Numbered from the stretch's first letter, positions 9,378 through 18,396 are shown. The stretch is 64,000 nucleotides of DNA from Muribaculum intestinale (GCF_002201515.1 NZ_CP021421.1:1240001-1304000), one strand, 5' to 3'. The notes: generated from the letters alone by a model not told the origin. Numbers and translations are program-made.

Positions 9378-10873
9378 TATTTTATTGCCGTAACGGCAAA
9401 GGGATGTCTTACCGCTTCATGGGCGGCCTGTTGCGCCACAGGAGCGTTGTCGTCGGTAACGGGAGTGCAGTATTTGCCCGATTCGGTCGATGACACCGAA
9501 TAACGGTACGGACAATCATCAATCGACTTTCCGGTAGCGGGGGTGATTATTGTCTCGAATACCGCGCATGCAGCGGCATAGCGTGTAAGACCGAAATCCA
9601 TATGATAGCTGTCGCGTGTGAGCTGGAGACCATTGTCTACATTCACCCTCGAAGTGCGTAGATTCTCCAGCACTGCTCCGGTGGATATGACAACATCGAT
9701 ACCGGTGTCGGCCATCAGCTGTTTCACAACACCTGATGTAGTGGCAAACATCTTCTCGCGGCTGTTGCCGAAGGAATTAAGCAGTACAGTGGAACCATTG
9801 CTATAAGTCTGCGACATAAGGTAGACCACCGTGGGACGGCTATCTTTGCGGAATGTATAGAATATGTCGCGCAAACCTTCTACAGCAGGCTCCAGCACTC
9901 CGGGCCACGACCATGCCTCGCTGCGGCCGGTGTGCTCCTGGATTACTATAACATCCCATACGCGGGCTGAAAGCGCGTCGGACGGTGTGTCATCAAGAGT
10001 GCTGTTGCCGCTCCACGACTGAGCGCCGGACACATAGTCGTAGCGGGCGCAGACGCCCGATGCATAAAAGTTGGAGTAATATTCAGGAAGTGTGTACCCT
10101 CCATGGTAAAGGCGTGTCATATTCACGCCTGTGATACCCGATGCTGTAATCATTCCCGGAAGATGCTCGGTAGCATCGACCGTAAAGCTGTTGCCGATGA
10201 AAAGCACATTCAACTCACTCCGGTTCTCAGGAAGTGCGGGATTATATGGGGTAAACATCTCGCTGCCGAGAGTCATGGTCACATCGTCGAAACAGAAATA
10301 TATGTGCTTGCGTGCATTTATCACACATTGAAGTGTCTTTCCGGCTTTCACTCCTATGTCAACCCCGTCAATCAACAGATTGCCCGACTGGGTGGCCGAT
10401 ATTGCAGGCGCCCTGTCATAAGATATCTTTGGAGCCGCATCTCCACGCAATGTTTTTCCGTCGACAATGATATCGCCTCCGCTTCCGGTCAGAATATAGG
10501 GCACACGGCCTTTGGCTACCGATACATTTCTGCCACTTACGGATACGAGTCGGAACTCCTCGCCGGCGGCTGTGACAGTACGACAGTAATCGTAGTTTCC
10601 GACACTCTCCGAGATGAATTTTCTCAACCCGGTGTAATCAATCGTTTCTTCAGGGAGTACAGTCGTATCGCCCGGCAGTTCCACTTCGAGATTCTCGCTA
10701 TTACTATCCGAGCGGGTGCATGACGTAGATGAGAATAACGCCAACAGGGTTAGTGCAAAACCGAAATACCGTCGACATCTTACATCGATATTCCGTCTTA
10801 CGACCGCACTGTCATTCAACTGTATAGAGGAGCGAGTCCTACCCCCCCCATTATATTTCTCATTATCAATCAT
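9377..10873 (-). CDS. DUF4886 (SGNH-hydrolase-like) lipoprotein
   Basis: 498 residues from the first ATG. A hydrophobic segment ends in LALFSSTSCTRSD, a lipobox about 50 residues in. The true start is therefore probably an internal codon shortly before RRNIDVRCRRYFG, since the first ATG leaves an unusually long n-region. The N-terminal 200 residues look beta-rich. The C-terminal domain (about 225-460) has the DUF4886 signature LNVLFIGNSFTVDATEHLPG and a late DSYHMDFGLTRYA, resembling the GDS serine and the Asp/His of SGNH esterases. VIVIQEHTG is another conserved block. It may deacylate a glycan or similar substrate. It lies upstream of susC in the same direction, separated by a hairpin. Confidence 0.75.
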   Translation of the reverse strand: MIDNEKYNGGGRTRSSIQLNDSAVVRRNIDVRCRRYFGFALTLLALFSSTSCTRSDSNSENLEVELPGDTTVLPEETIDYTGLRKFISESVGNYDYCRTVTAAGEEFRLVSVSGRNVSVAKGRVPYILTGSGGDIIVDGKTLRGDAAPKISYDRAPAISATQSGNLLIDGVDIGVKAGKTLQCVINARKHIYFCFDDVTMTLGSEMFTPYNPALPENRSELNVLFIGNSFTVDATEHLPGMITASGITGVNMTRLYHGGYTLPEYYSNFYASGVCARYDYVSGAQSWSGNSTLDDTPSDALSARVWDVIVIQEHTGRSEAWSWPGVLEPAVEGLRDIFYTFRKDSRPTVVYLMSQTYSNGSTVLLNSFGNSREKMFATTSGVVKQLMADTGIDVVISTGAVLENLRTSRVNVDNGLQLTRDSYHMDFGLTRYAAACAVFETIITPATGKSIDDCPYRYSVSSTESGKYCTPVTDDNAPVAQQAAHEAVRHPFAVTAIK

Positions 10874-10933
10874 TTATGGCCTTAGATGAGTTAATGTAAG
10901 GTTTCTTTCGACAATCCGCATCTTCCACCGACT

Positions 10934-10963
10934 GCCGATTTGTCTGAATCGGCGACAAATATA
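10934..10963 (-). promoter_or_regulatory. Candidate -7 element and 5'-UTR hairpin for the DUF4886 gene
   Basis: On the minus strand TATATTTG (10963-10956) matches the Bacteroidota -7 consensus TAnnTTTG. A perfect 7-bp stem, GCCGATT/AATCGGC with a 6-nt loop, lies at 10953-10934, directly after it, and would form at the very 5' end of the transcript. No good -33 TTTG was seen at the right spacing. Confidence 0.4.
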
Positions 10964-11016
10964 ACCATATTTTTACATATCGAAAAATAATTTTAGTAAA
11001 TATTTTTCAAAACGAA

Positions 11017-11032
11017 ACATCACTACAACATC
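11017..11032. repeat. Left copy of 16-bp direct repeat flanking the IS30 element
   Basis: ACATCACTACAACATC occurs here and again at 12219-12234, immediately outside the two ends of the IS30-family element. This fits a target-site duplication, although it is longer than the 2-3 bp usual for the family. Confidence 0.65.
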
Positions 11033-12218
11033 CGCAGGTTCAACTGGCAAGTGCAAAATTAGCGATTTGTTTGAAGAACTCGGTTTTCGGGTTTGAAAAA
11101 CCGAGTTTTTTCCGTGGTCTGAGGTTTAGTTTCTTTGCGACATTCTTGATGTATAGGTCAGTGAAATCATTGAAATTTGACTTTTTGGGGATGTATTGAC
11201 GGATGAGTTTGTTGATGTTTTCGACCGCTCCTTTCTGCCATGAGCAGTAGCTGTCGGCAAAGTAAACAGTCACATCATCGAGACCTTTGATGCGTAATCC
11301 GGCGGTTATGTCGAGGTGTGCCGCGAACTCGCTGCCGTTGTCAGTAGTGATGGTTTTAAGATATTTACGGTATGCGTACAGCATTCTCACGACAGTCTTT
11401 GACAATGGCTTGGCTCTTTTTCCGTAAGGTAGTTTCTCCATCATCACAAAGCCAGTCATGCGTTCAAGCAGCACTAGAATCGCGTGCCCGTAGGCATCAA
11501 CAATAAGATCCATCTCAAAATCGCCAAAGCGTTTGCCGTCGGCCTCGGCCGGTCTGTCGTGTATGCTTGTGCGGTTTGGTATGTTGGTGGCTTTAGTGGG
11601 TTTGCGTTCGCCTTTTGGTCGTCGTCGGAAGTCGGGATGTCTGCGGTGACGGCGCAGTTCTCCGCTTTCATCAGCGTTTATAATGTTGTAAATGGTCTGT
11701 ATGGATACGGAAACACCTTCCTTGGCCAACACGCCACGAATTTGTTCTGGTGACCATTGGTGGTCAATAATCATCTGTTTTATACGCCACACCAACACGC
11801 TGTCGAGCTTCTTGTTGGATGTGGTGCGCTTTCTGCGTTCAAGGGCTTTGGCATGAGCCTTTTCCCACAGATAGTGGCCTTTGGTTGTGGAATTGCGCTT
11901 CAGTTCACGACAAAGCGTTGACTGACTGCACCCTACTATGAGGGCAATTTCTTCTCTCGAAGTTTTTCTTTGCAGTAAGGCGAAAATTTGCGACCTTTGC
12001 TGCGAGGTTAATTGTCTGTACATAAGCAATACAAAATTAGTTAATCTCAGGGAGACTTCGGTCTCCCTTTTTATTTTGTATTGCCAGTATGTTCTGCTGC
12101 TGTTCGCTCTTGGGGGCGGTTTAGGCCGCCCCCGCCGCTTGGGCATCCCCTCGCCAGAAGGAGAGAGGAGAATGACTAATGCCCATCTCAAAGTTTTGCA
12201 CTTCGATTTGGAATCTTC
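11033..12218 (-). mobile_element. IS30-family insertion sequence
   Basis: About 1.19 kb holding one transposase gene. The ends are imperfect inverted repeats: near the left end CAACTGGCAAGTGCAAAA, and near the right end (reverse complement) CAAATCGAAGTGCAAAA. They share the core AAGTGCAAAA at almost the same distance from each border. The element is flanked by a 16-bp direct repeat. It sits in the divergent gap between the DUF4886 gene and the porin gene. The transposase has no visible frameshift, so the element may be active. Confidence 0.8.
11040..12023 (-). CDS. IS30-family transposase
   Basis: 327 residues from the ATG at 12023. The frame is open further upstream, but that stretch is hydrophilic and unlike the family, and MYRQLTSQQRSQIFALLQRK is a typical IS30 start. 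An N-terminal helix-turn-helix (SREEIALIVGCSQSTLCREL) is followed by a DDE integrase core: FEMDLIVDA for the first Asp, ITTDNGSEFAAH for the second, and KGAVENINKLIRQYIPK for the Glu. The family inserts by cut-and-paste or through circular intermediates. The length is within the normal range of 300-380 residues and the catalytic residues look intact. Confidence 0.93.
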   Translation of the reverse strand: MYRQLTSQQRSQIFALLQRKTSREEIALIVGCSQSTLCRELKRNSTTKGHYLWEKAHAKALERRKRTTSNKKLDSVLVWRIKQMIIDHQWSPEQIRGVLAKEGVSVSIQTIYNIINADESGELRRHRRHPDFRRRPKGERKPTKATNIPNRTSIHDRPAEADGKRFGDFEMDLIVDAYGHAILVLLERMTGFVMMEKLPYGKRAKPLSKTVVRMLYAYRKYLKTITTDNGSEFAAHLDITAGLRIKGLDDVTVYFADSYCSWQKGAVENINKLIRQYIPKKSNFNDFTDLYIKNVAKKLNLRPRKKLGFSNPKTEFFKQIANFALAS

Positions 12219-12234
12219 ACATCACTACAACATC
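12219..12234. repeat. Right copy of 16-bp direct repeat flanking the IS30 element
   Basis: Identical to 11017-11032. A partial third copy, CTACAACAT, follows at 12236, so the target itself was slightly repetitive. Confidence 0.6.
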
Positions 12235-12378
12235 GCTACAACATGAAATATTCCGATAACATAATCTATTTCTACGATATGAAAACTCCAACAGGCGCAA
12301 TATTGTGGTTTTACAAACAAAAGTTGAAACCATAGTGTTTATTAATCATATTTATCATTATCCAAACAATTTTCACAC

Positions 12379-13719
12379 ATGAGGTCAAAAGACATGAAAC
12401 GCGGTATCGCGGCATTGTTACTTGCTGCCGGCTCTATCATATACGCAACAAGCATACACGCACAAAAACCGTTGGCCGACCAGCAGATTGATTCTCTTGC
12501 CGGTTCTCATAAAATCGTATATATCGACGGACGCCCCGCTGATGCAGACACACAAGCATACGTAGATTCGATACGACATAAAATCTCAACATTCTATTAC
12601 GACCAGTTCCGCCACTTCTCCGACCCGGCAGCCCCCTACTTTCTGTTTATGAGCAAAGACGCACAGCTCGCCATGGGTATCGGAGGATGCGTGAGGATGC
12701 GCGCATACTACGACTGGGGAGGGGCGATACCGTCACGAGGATTCGCGCCCTACCTCATACCGATGGAGCCCGATCCCGCCGACATGCGCCATCTCGGCAC
12801 ATCGCCATCCGGTACAGCTCTGTTTTTCCGGGTGCTCGGACGCAATAAATCGCTTGGAGAATACCAGCTATACATAGAGGCCAACTTCAACGGATACCAG
12901 TATCTCGGATTTCAGCTGAAGAAAGCATATGCCATAATCAACGACTTTACCATCGGATACGCCAGTTCCACATTCAGCGACCCGGCGGCGTTGCCCCCTA
13001 CTGTCGACGCACAAGGTCCCAACAACAAGATATCGCCAGCCGCGGTACTCGTGCGCTATATGCATACATTCAAAGACCGGTGGACAGCAGCGGTATCAGT
13101 CGAGGCACCGGAAAACTCAATAGGCGCCGACAACGAATACACAGAGAAAGCAAGCCCCTGGGTGCCTGATTTCGCAGCGTTTATGCAATACCAGTGGGCC
13201 GCAGGACAGCATGTGAGACTGGCCGGCATAATGCGCACTCTCTCATACCGCGATCTCATCAATGCCAGAAACCACAATACCGTGGGATGGGGAGTGCTTC
13301 TGAGTTCGGTAGCGCGCCCCACAAATGCCATCACCACATATGCCAATGTATGCTACGGCCACGGCTACCAGAGCCTGGGCGGCGACTTGCTGATGGGTAG
13401 TTACGACCTTGTCGGCGACCCTGAACTCCCCGGAAAGCTGTATGCTCCGGCATCGTTCGGATGGTGTCTGGGCGTACAGTATAATTTCCTGCCCAATCTG
13501 TTTGTGTCAGTTGCGGCAAGCCAGACACGCTATCTACCGTCAAAAGCAGTAAGCCCGGATGAATACAAATATGGCATGTTTGGTGTGGGCAACATCTTCT
13601 GGAACCTGACTCCACGCATGCAGATGGGTGCGGAAATCGACCTCGGTGTGCGCCACAACTTCAGCGGCGCACACCGGTGGGCCCATCGATTCGGAATCAT
13701 GGCCCAATTCTCATTCTGA
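12379..13719 (+). CDS. DcaP-like outer-membrane porin
   Basis: 446 residues with a signal peptide that probably starts at Met6 (MKRGIAALLLAAGSIIYATS) and is cleaved after SIHA. The mature N-terminus is helical and polar; the rest shows alternating beta strands ending in FGIMAQFSF, with a terminal Phe as in outer-membrane barrels. Blocks such as LYIEANFNGYQYLGFQLKKA and YASSTFSDPAALPPTVDAQG resemble the DcaP-like trimeric porin family, which passes small anionic solutes. It lies 140 bp upstream of the GH109 gene, which has its own promoter. The IS30 insertion is just upstream and may affect expression. The substrate is not predictable. Confidence 0.65.
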   Translation: MRSKDMKRGIAALLLAAGSIIYATSIHAQKPLADQQIDSLAGSHKIVYIDGRPADADTQAYVDSIRHKISTFYYDQFRHFSDPAAPYFLFMSKDAQLAMGIGGCVRMRAYYDWGGAIPSRGFAPYLIPMEPDPADMRHLGTSPSGTALFFRVLGRNKSLGEYQLYIEANFNGYQYLGFQLKKAYAIINDFTIGYASSTFSDPAALPPTVDAQGPNNKISPAAVLVRYMHTFKDRWTAAVSVEAPENSIGADNEYTEKASPWVPDFAAFMQYQWAAGQHVRLAGIMRTLSYRDLINARNHNTVGWGVLLSSVARPTNAITTYANVCYGHGYQSLGGDLLMGSYDLVGDPELPGKLYAPASFGWCLGVQYNFLPNLFVSVAASQTRYLPSKAVSPDEYKYGMFGVGNIFWNLTPRMQMGAEIDLGVRHNFSGAHRWAHRFGIMAQFSF

Positions 13720-13794
13720 CACCACACTGCCGATACAAAAGGATTTCTACCTTCGGATATCTGCACTAAAACGATTGCTTTTTTTCATACAAGA

Positions 13795-13826
13795 TTTGCG
13801 CGTTATATAACCAATATCTAAATTTG
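13795..13826 (+). promoter_or_regulatory. Bacteroidota-type promoter for the GH109 gene
   Basis: TTTG at 13795-13798, a spacer of 20 bp, then TAAATTTG at 13819-13826. This matches the -33 TTTG / -7 TAnnTTTG consensus. The predicted start of transcription is about 27 bases before the ATG at 13860. Confidence 0.7.
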
Positions 13827-13859
13827 TAACTCACCATAATCTTTCACATTAACAAAATC

Positions 13860-15302
13860 ATGAAAAAAGTAATCGCTCTCCTCGCCGCAACACTATTTGC
13901 CTTATCGCCGGAAATAAGTGCCGCAGATGGCACTCCCGCATCTGTAAAATGTAATGCTTACAACCCCATCCGCACTGAAGTGCCCCAACGCGCAAAAGGC
14001 CAGACCGACATGCTTGAATTTGCCGCAGCCCCGATTGACACTGTGCGCATCGGATTTATCGGCCTTGGCATGCGCGGTCCGAGCGCTGTAGAACGTTTCA
14101 CCCATATACCGGGCACACGCATAGTAGCTCTGTGCGACCTTGAGCCGGCTCGTGTCGACTCCGCTCAGATGATATTGCGGCGCGCGGGCCTGCCAGATGC
14201 CGCCGGATACTCCGGCTCGGAAGACGCCTGGAAGAAATTGTGTGAACGGAAGGATATCGACCTCGTATATATAGTGACCGACTGGAAGACACATGCTCCG
14301 ATGGGCGTATATGCCATGGAGCATGGCAAACATGTGGCAATCGAGGTGCCCGCAGCCATTAATCTCGACGAGATATGGCAGCTCATCAACACCTCCGAGC
14401 GCACACGCCGTCACTGCATGCAACTCGAAAACTGTATCTACGACTTCTTTGAGATGAACACCCTCAATATGGCCCAGCAGGGACTCTTCGGAGAAGTGCT
14501 TCACGTAGAGGGAAGCTATATCCATGATCTGAAAGAATTCTGGCCATATTACCACAACGACTGGCGTATGAAGTACAACATCGACCATCGCGGCGATGTA
14601 TATCCGACCCATGGCGTAGGGCCGGCCTGTCAGCTTCTCGACATACACCGAGGCGACCGCATGACCACACTCGTGTCAATGGACACCAAGGCTGTCAACG
14701 GCCCGGCATACATCGAGGAAACTACAGGCAAACGCCCCGAGACATTCCTCAACGGTGACCACACGATGACAATGATACGCACCGCCAACGGCAAGACTAT
14801 CCACATACAGCATGACGTACTCACACCGAGGCCATATTCACGCATGTATCAGCTTACAGGCACAAAGGGATTCGCCAACAAATATCCCTCGCAGGGCTAC
14901 GCATTCGAGCCGGAGCAGATTGCCGACAACGGCACTATGCCCGACCATGAAAACCTGAGCGCCCACAGTTTCATCTCATCAGCTCAGAAAAAGGCTCTGG
15001 AGGAAAAATATACCCACCCTATCATACGTGAGGTAGGCGAGCAGGCAAAAAAGGTAGGTGGACACGGTGGAATGGACTATATAATGGACTATCGCCTCAT
15101 CTACTGTCTGCGCAACGGTCTGCCTCTCGACATGGATGTATACGACCTGGCCGAATGGTGTTCGCTCATCCCCCTGTCGGAGATTTCCATCAACAACGGC
15201 TCCGCGCCTGTCGAGGTACCGGACTTCACACGCGGCGCCTGGAATCGCGTGAAAGGCTATCGCCACGCAATGGCAGCCCCTGCCAAGGATGTGATGAAAT
15301 AA
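13860..15302 (+). CDS. Secreted Gfo/Idh/MocA-family protein, GH109-like
   Basis: 480 residues with a cleavable signal peptide (ALSPEISAADG). A Rossmann domain starts at about residue 62: VRIGFIGLGMRGPSAVERF carries the GxGxxG nucleotide-binding motif, and IVALCDLEP ends the second strand. KHVAIEVPAAINLDEIWQLI and the C-terminal DYIMDYRLIYCLRNGLPLDM resemble GH109 alpha-N-acetylgalactosaminidases, which use tightly bound NAD in a redox-elimination hydrolysis. Export with bound NAD is typical of GH109. Another Gfo/Idh/MocA activity, such as polyol or inositol oxidation, cannot be excluded from sequence. It has its own promoter and a strong terminator. Confidence 0.82.
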   Translation: MKKVIALLAATLFALSPEISAADGTPASVKCNAYNPIRTEVPQRAKGQTDMLEFAAAPIDTVRIGFIGLGMRGPSAVERFTHIPGTRIVALCDLEPARVDSAQMILRRAGLPDAAGYSGSEDAWKKLCERKDIDLVYIVTDWKTHAPMGVYAMEHGKHVAIEVPAAINLDEIWQLINTSERTRRHCMQLENCIYDFFEMNTLNMAQQGLFGEVLHVEGSYIHDLKEFWPYYHNDWRMKYNIDHRGDVYPTHGVGPACQLLDIHRGDRMTTLVSMDTKAVNGPAYIEETTGKRPETFLNGDHTMTMIRTANGKTIHIQHDVLTPRPYSRMYQLTGTKGFANKYPSQGYAFEPEQIADNGTMPDHENLSAHSFISSAQKKALEEKYTHPIIREVGEQAKKVGGHGGMDYIMDYRLIYCLRNGLPLDMDVYDLAEWCSLIPLSEISINNGSAPVEVPDFTRGAWNRVKGYRHAMAAPAKDVMK

Positions 15303-15345
15303 TAATCCAAGCAAATCAGAGTACCTAAACTCAACTATTTACAAC

Positions 15346-15387
15346 AAATAACGGGGGCGCCTTCAAGATTGAGGGCGCCCCGTTATT
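15346..15387. terminator. Strong bidirectional terminator
   Basis: Inverted repeat with arms of about 16 bp, AAATAACGGGGGCGCC and GGGCGCCCCGTTATTT, A-rich on the left and T-rich on the right. It serves the GH109 gene (stop at 15302) and the convergent phosphoesterase gene (stop at 15402). Confidence 0.88.
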
Positions 15388-15401
15388 TGTTATCGCGTCA
15401 A

Positions 15402-17000
15402 TCATTTCGCTAAAAAAGTTTCGAGACAAGAATTCCGGGCGGGACGAGAGAGTACAGTAGTAAACGTATGCCCGTGGATATCGGTAAACTCGACCATGAC
15501 AGGGGTGTCGGGCCGCGAGGCGTGCGCCCTAAACATATGTGCGGTATTTTCAGGCATGAGCGCTTTATTTACAGCCACCCCGTCGGCTTTCAGCGGGATA
15601 GCGCGCAGCATGAAGTGGAGTGGGTCCTGAGCCTTCACACGTGTCACCTTCAATTCACGGCCATCCTCAAACATTCTGACACTGCATCCCGGCTCATAGG
15701 CCCAGACATTGGCAAGCACTACATTTCGGTTGGACTCATCGCCGGGCAGATACGCTTTAGTGAGGGTTGTATCGGTTATCGCCACGCAGTTGAGGTCGTA
15801 AACGCGCATCTGATAGTCAGGACTCATGGCAAATCCCTTGTAGAGTTGTGTAGGCTCCGGAGTGGAAAAATTCCATATGGCATATCCCCACGGGGCTCCG
15901 TCACCGCCCATCCAGAAATTCGGACGCGGTGGTTTGATTCGTGCAGGCCACCATGTGCCGCAGGCGGCCTGATAGTTGTACTCGCGTATGCGTCCGTCGG
16001 GAGTATGCTGGAAGTGACTGTTATGGGCATGCCCCGACAAGACATTGATTCTGCGGAAAGGCGCAAGGAGCGAATCAATATGCTGACCACCGTTGGTCAT
16101 GCGGTAGACTGTTTTCACCGTGTCGCCCTCCGCTACAGGATAGCTGAGCAGCACACCATGCATGGATATGAAAAGGGGAGCATCCTTATCCCTGACAGTG
16201 GCGAGGTCGCGCTCAAGCCACGCGAGCTGAGATGAGGTCATACCTGTACGATAGTCGCGTTTGCCATGATGGCCGGGCGCTCCGTCTGCATTATTGTACA
16301 GTATATTGTCAAGCACTACAAAGTGACATCCGCCCCGGTTGAATGAATAATAGGAGGGGCCCATCTCCCGGTGCCAGGTAGTGGCAGCAGGGATGTCACC
16401 TGCAAAATATGGGTCATTGTCATGATTTCCCATAGTATGATATACCGGAGCGCCGACTGTAAACTCCCTGTTGAAATCAGCAAGTCCGTAATTATTATCG
16501 TACCAGTAATACTCACATGTCTGGTCGCCGAGAGTCAGAACTATAGGGTTTAGACCGCATGAACGAAGCGAGTCGACGGCACGGTTTAGGTCGGGCACAT
16601 ACAAATCGCGCAGACGCTCGCGGTCGACGGCCCGATTTGCAATCTGCAAGTCGGCCACTGCAATCACCGCAAGAGCCGAATCGGACGGGAGTCTGCGCAA
16701 ACGAAAATCGACAGGCGAAGTCTCTCCCTGCGCCACGTGTTGCCAGAATTTAGGACGGTTGCCCAGACGCTCGGCCGGTTCATATCCATCGGGAGTCGAT
16801 ACAAATACATAGCCGAGATCAAGCGGCGACATCAGAGAGTATTGTCCCGCCAAGTCGGTAAGCACTACCTCATGCCCATCGGATATGGCTGCTCCGGCTA
16901 CCGGTATGCCGGCGACATCCGTAACAGTGCCATGTACCAGAGTGTCGGCCATTACCGGTAGCAATATGGCCGACAGAATCGATGTAAAGAGGATTCTCAT
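15402..17000 (-). CDS. Secreted calcineurin-like phosphoesterase (MetallophosN-Metallophos-MetallophosC)
   Basis: 532 residues with a signal peptide (AILLPVMADTL). An N-terminal beta-sandwich (about 20-105; GTVTDVAGIPVAGAAISDG) precedes the catalytic domain. Its metal-binding motifs are AVADLQ, LTLGDQ, TMGNHDNDP, ISMHG and LSGHAHNSH, all in the expected order; the first motif has Gln where many family members have His. The C-terminal domain covers about 365-525. Such enzymes hydrolyse phosphomono- or diesters with two metal ions, here in the periplasm or outside the cell. The start lies 24 bp after the lacI stop, so lacI and this gene form one leftward operon, divergent from the dehydrogenase operon. 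A paralogue lies at 30968-32575. Confidence 0.88.
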   Translation of the reverse strand: MRILFTSILSAILLPVMADTLVHGTVTDVAGIPVAGAAISDGHEVVLTDLAGQYSLMSPLDLGYVFVSTPDGYEPAERLGNRPKFWQHVAQGETSPVDFRLRRLPSDSALAVIAVADLQIANRAVDRERLRDLYVPDLNRAVDSLRSCGLNPIVLTLGDQTCEYYWYDNNYGLADFNREFTVGAPVYHTMGNHDNDPYFAGDIPAATTWHREMGPSYYSFNRGGCHFVVLDNILYNNADGAPGHHGKRDYRTGMTSSQLAWLERDLATVRDKDAPLFISMHGVLLSYPVAEGDTVKTVYRMTNGGQHIDSLLAPFRRINVLSGHAHNSHFQHTPDGRIREYNYQAACGTWWPARIKPPRPNFWMGGDGAPWGYAIWNFSTPEPTQLYKGFAMSPDYQMRVYDLNCVAITDTTLTKAYLPGDESNRNVVLANVWAYEPGCSVRMFEDGRELKVTRVKAQDPLHFMLRAIPLKADGVAVNKALMPENTAHMFRAHASRPDTPVMVEFTDIHGHTFTTVLSRPARNSCLETFLAK

Positions 17001-17024
17001 ATAAGGAATTGTTTAAACATGCGA

Positions 17025-18053
17025 TTAGAGCGATGACGATTCCTCGGCGGAGGTAGAGCCACGTACTATCATAGAGGAGTGGAGAGTTATGTTCTGCCGA
17101 GGGGCACTCGGTATGTCGATTTTCTCCAGCAATAATCTCACAGCGATACGCGCCATCTCAACCACATTCTGCTCTACTGCTGTAATCTGCGGATATACGA
17201 ACGATGACAGGGATGTGCCCGACATCGTACATATGGCCACATCCTGCGGTATTATCAGATTGCGCTCCTGAAGTGTACGCTTCGCACCGAGCGCCTGTGT
17301 TTCCGTGAAGCAATATATGGCGTCGAAATCAATGCCTCCGTCGAGCAACCGCTCTACCGCTACGGCACCGTCTTCGACCGACATTCCTCCCGACACAATA
17401 AGCCGTCGGTCGAGCGGTATATGGAATTTCTCAAGCGCTTCGCGATATCCTTGGGAACGCGCGCGCGAATTTTCTATATATGACGGGCCGGCGAGATTTA
17501 CTATGCGCCGGCGTCCGCTACGTATCAGGTGCTCCACAAGAAAAAATGACATGAGGCCATCGTTGGAGCACACCGACGAGCACTGAAGGTCACGTATGGT
17601 TCGGTCAAAGAATACGATTGGGAAATTCGATTTTACCAGATTTTCAAAATGGTCGCGGTTGGCCACGTTGTGCGTAACCGATACGAGAAGACCGTCGACA
17701 CGGCCATTCTCAAACATATCAAGATTCTGACGCTCACGCGACGGATCCTCGCTCGACACAGCAATAAGCACCCGATAGCCGAGCGGCTGCACCGCCTCCT
17801 GCACCGTAGTGACGAATTCCATCGAAAAGGGTGTTGTGATTTCCGGCACTATTATCCCTATAATCTTGTTGGCCTTGGCACGGAGGTTTACTGCCGTCAT
17901 GTTACGGCGATAACCCATCTCCAGCGCCTTGGCACGGACGCGTTCAATAGTGGATGGACTGACGTTGCGCATATCCCCGGCCAACGCACGCGACACACTC
18001 GACTTGGATATGCCGAGAGCGTCTGCAATGTCTTTTATTGTAACGTATCGCAT
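17025..18053 (-). CDS. LacI-family transcriptional regulator
   Basis: 342 residues, normal for LacI. The N-terminal helix-turn-helix is ITIKDIADALGISKSSVSRA, followed by the hinge YRRNMTAVNLRAKANKIIGI. A periplasmic-binding-protein-like effector domain follows (IIVPEITTPFSMEFVTTVQE, then ICTMSGTSLSSFVYPQITAV). It is transcribed with the phosphoesterase gene and faces a divergent promoter region holding five CAANCGNTTG-like sites. It is therefore the likely local repressor or sensor for both operons. The effector would be a sugar or polyol made from the imported substrate. A -7 match, TAAATTTG, lies upstream of its start. Confidence 0.92.
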   Translation of the reverse strand: MRYVTIKDIADALGISKSSVSRALAGDMRNVSPSTIERVRAKALEMGYRRNMTAVNLRAKANKIIGIIVPEITTPFSMEFVTTVQEAVQPLGYRVLIAVSSEDPSRERQNLDMFENGRVDGLLVSVTHNVANRDHFENLVKSNFPIVFFDRTIRDLQCSSVCSNDGLMSFFLVEHLIRSGRRRIVNLAGPSYIENSRARSQGYREALEKFHIPLDRRLIVSGGMSVEDGAVAVERLLDGGIDFDAIYCFTETQALGAKRTLQERNLIIPQDVAICTMSGTSLSSFVYPQITAVEQNVVEMARIAVRLLLEKIDIPSAPRQNITLHSSMIVRGSTSAEESSSL

Positions 18054-18080
18054 CAGATATCAGATTTGAATTCAGACAAA

Positions 18081-18127
18081 AGTCCCTCTACAGGGACTTC
18101 CACCATCAATATATCAGTTCAAATTTA
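18081..18127 (-). promoter_or_regulatory. Candidate lacI promoter with a 5'-UTR hairpin
   Basis: On the minus strand TAAATTTG (18127-18120) matches the -7 consensus TAnnTTTG. Downstream in the leader is a perfect 7-bp stem with a 4-nt loop, AGTCCCT-CTAC-AGGGACT (18081-18098). No clear -33 element was seen. The hairpin may affect mRNA stability or translation. Confidence 0.45.
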
Positions 18128-18185
18128 GATAAATTCCATTAATAAAAAATGATGTTTTGAAAAAAAGGGGCGAAGAGCACGATTG

Positions 18186-18288
18186 GGAACGGTTGCGATG
18201 CCCGCAAACGGTTGAGGGGTTACATTTCAATATGCCGACGCCCTCCGCAACCGATTGTGGAAACCGCAACCGATTGCGGGAACGGTTG
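18186..18288. promoter_or_regulatory. Cluster of five LacI-operator-like sites
   Basis: Five 10-bp sites fit CAANCGNTTG or a one-arm variant: GGAACGGTTG at 18186 and 18279, CAAACGGTTG at 18205, and CAACCGATTG at 18248 and 18267. The central CG with flanking A/T-rich half-sites is the usual form of LacI-family operators. They lie between divergent lacI (start 18053) and the dehydrogenase gene (start 18397), upstream of both. Centre-to-centre spacings are about 19, 43, 19 and 12 bp. Binding by the adjacent LacI protein is inferred. Confidence 0.75.
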
Positions 18289-18396
18289 CGAAAAATAAAA
18301 GCGCTAAAATACTTTAAAATCGGATAAAATGTTTATATTTTTACACCGTAAAATCTACCAATCAGGCATTTAACTTTACTCTGTATCAAATATATC

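Noticed and set aside
18186..18288. CRISPR-like array from repeated CAACCGATTG
   Set aside because: Repeats are only 10 bp, palindromic and irregularly spaced, with no spacers of uniform length; they fit LacI operators.
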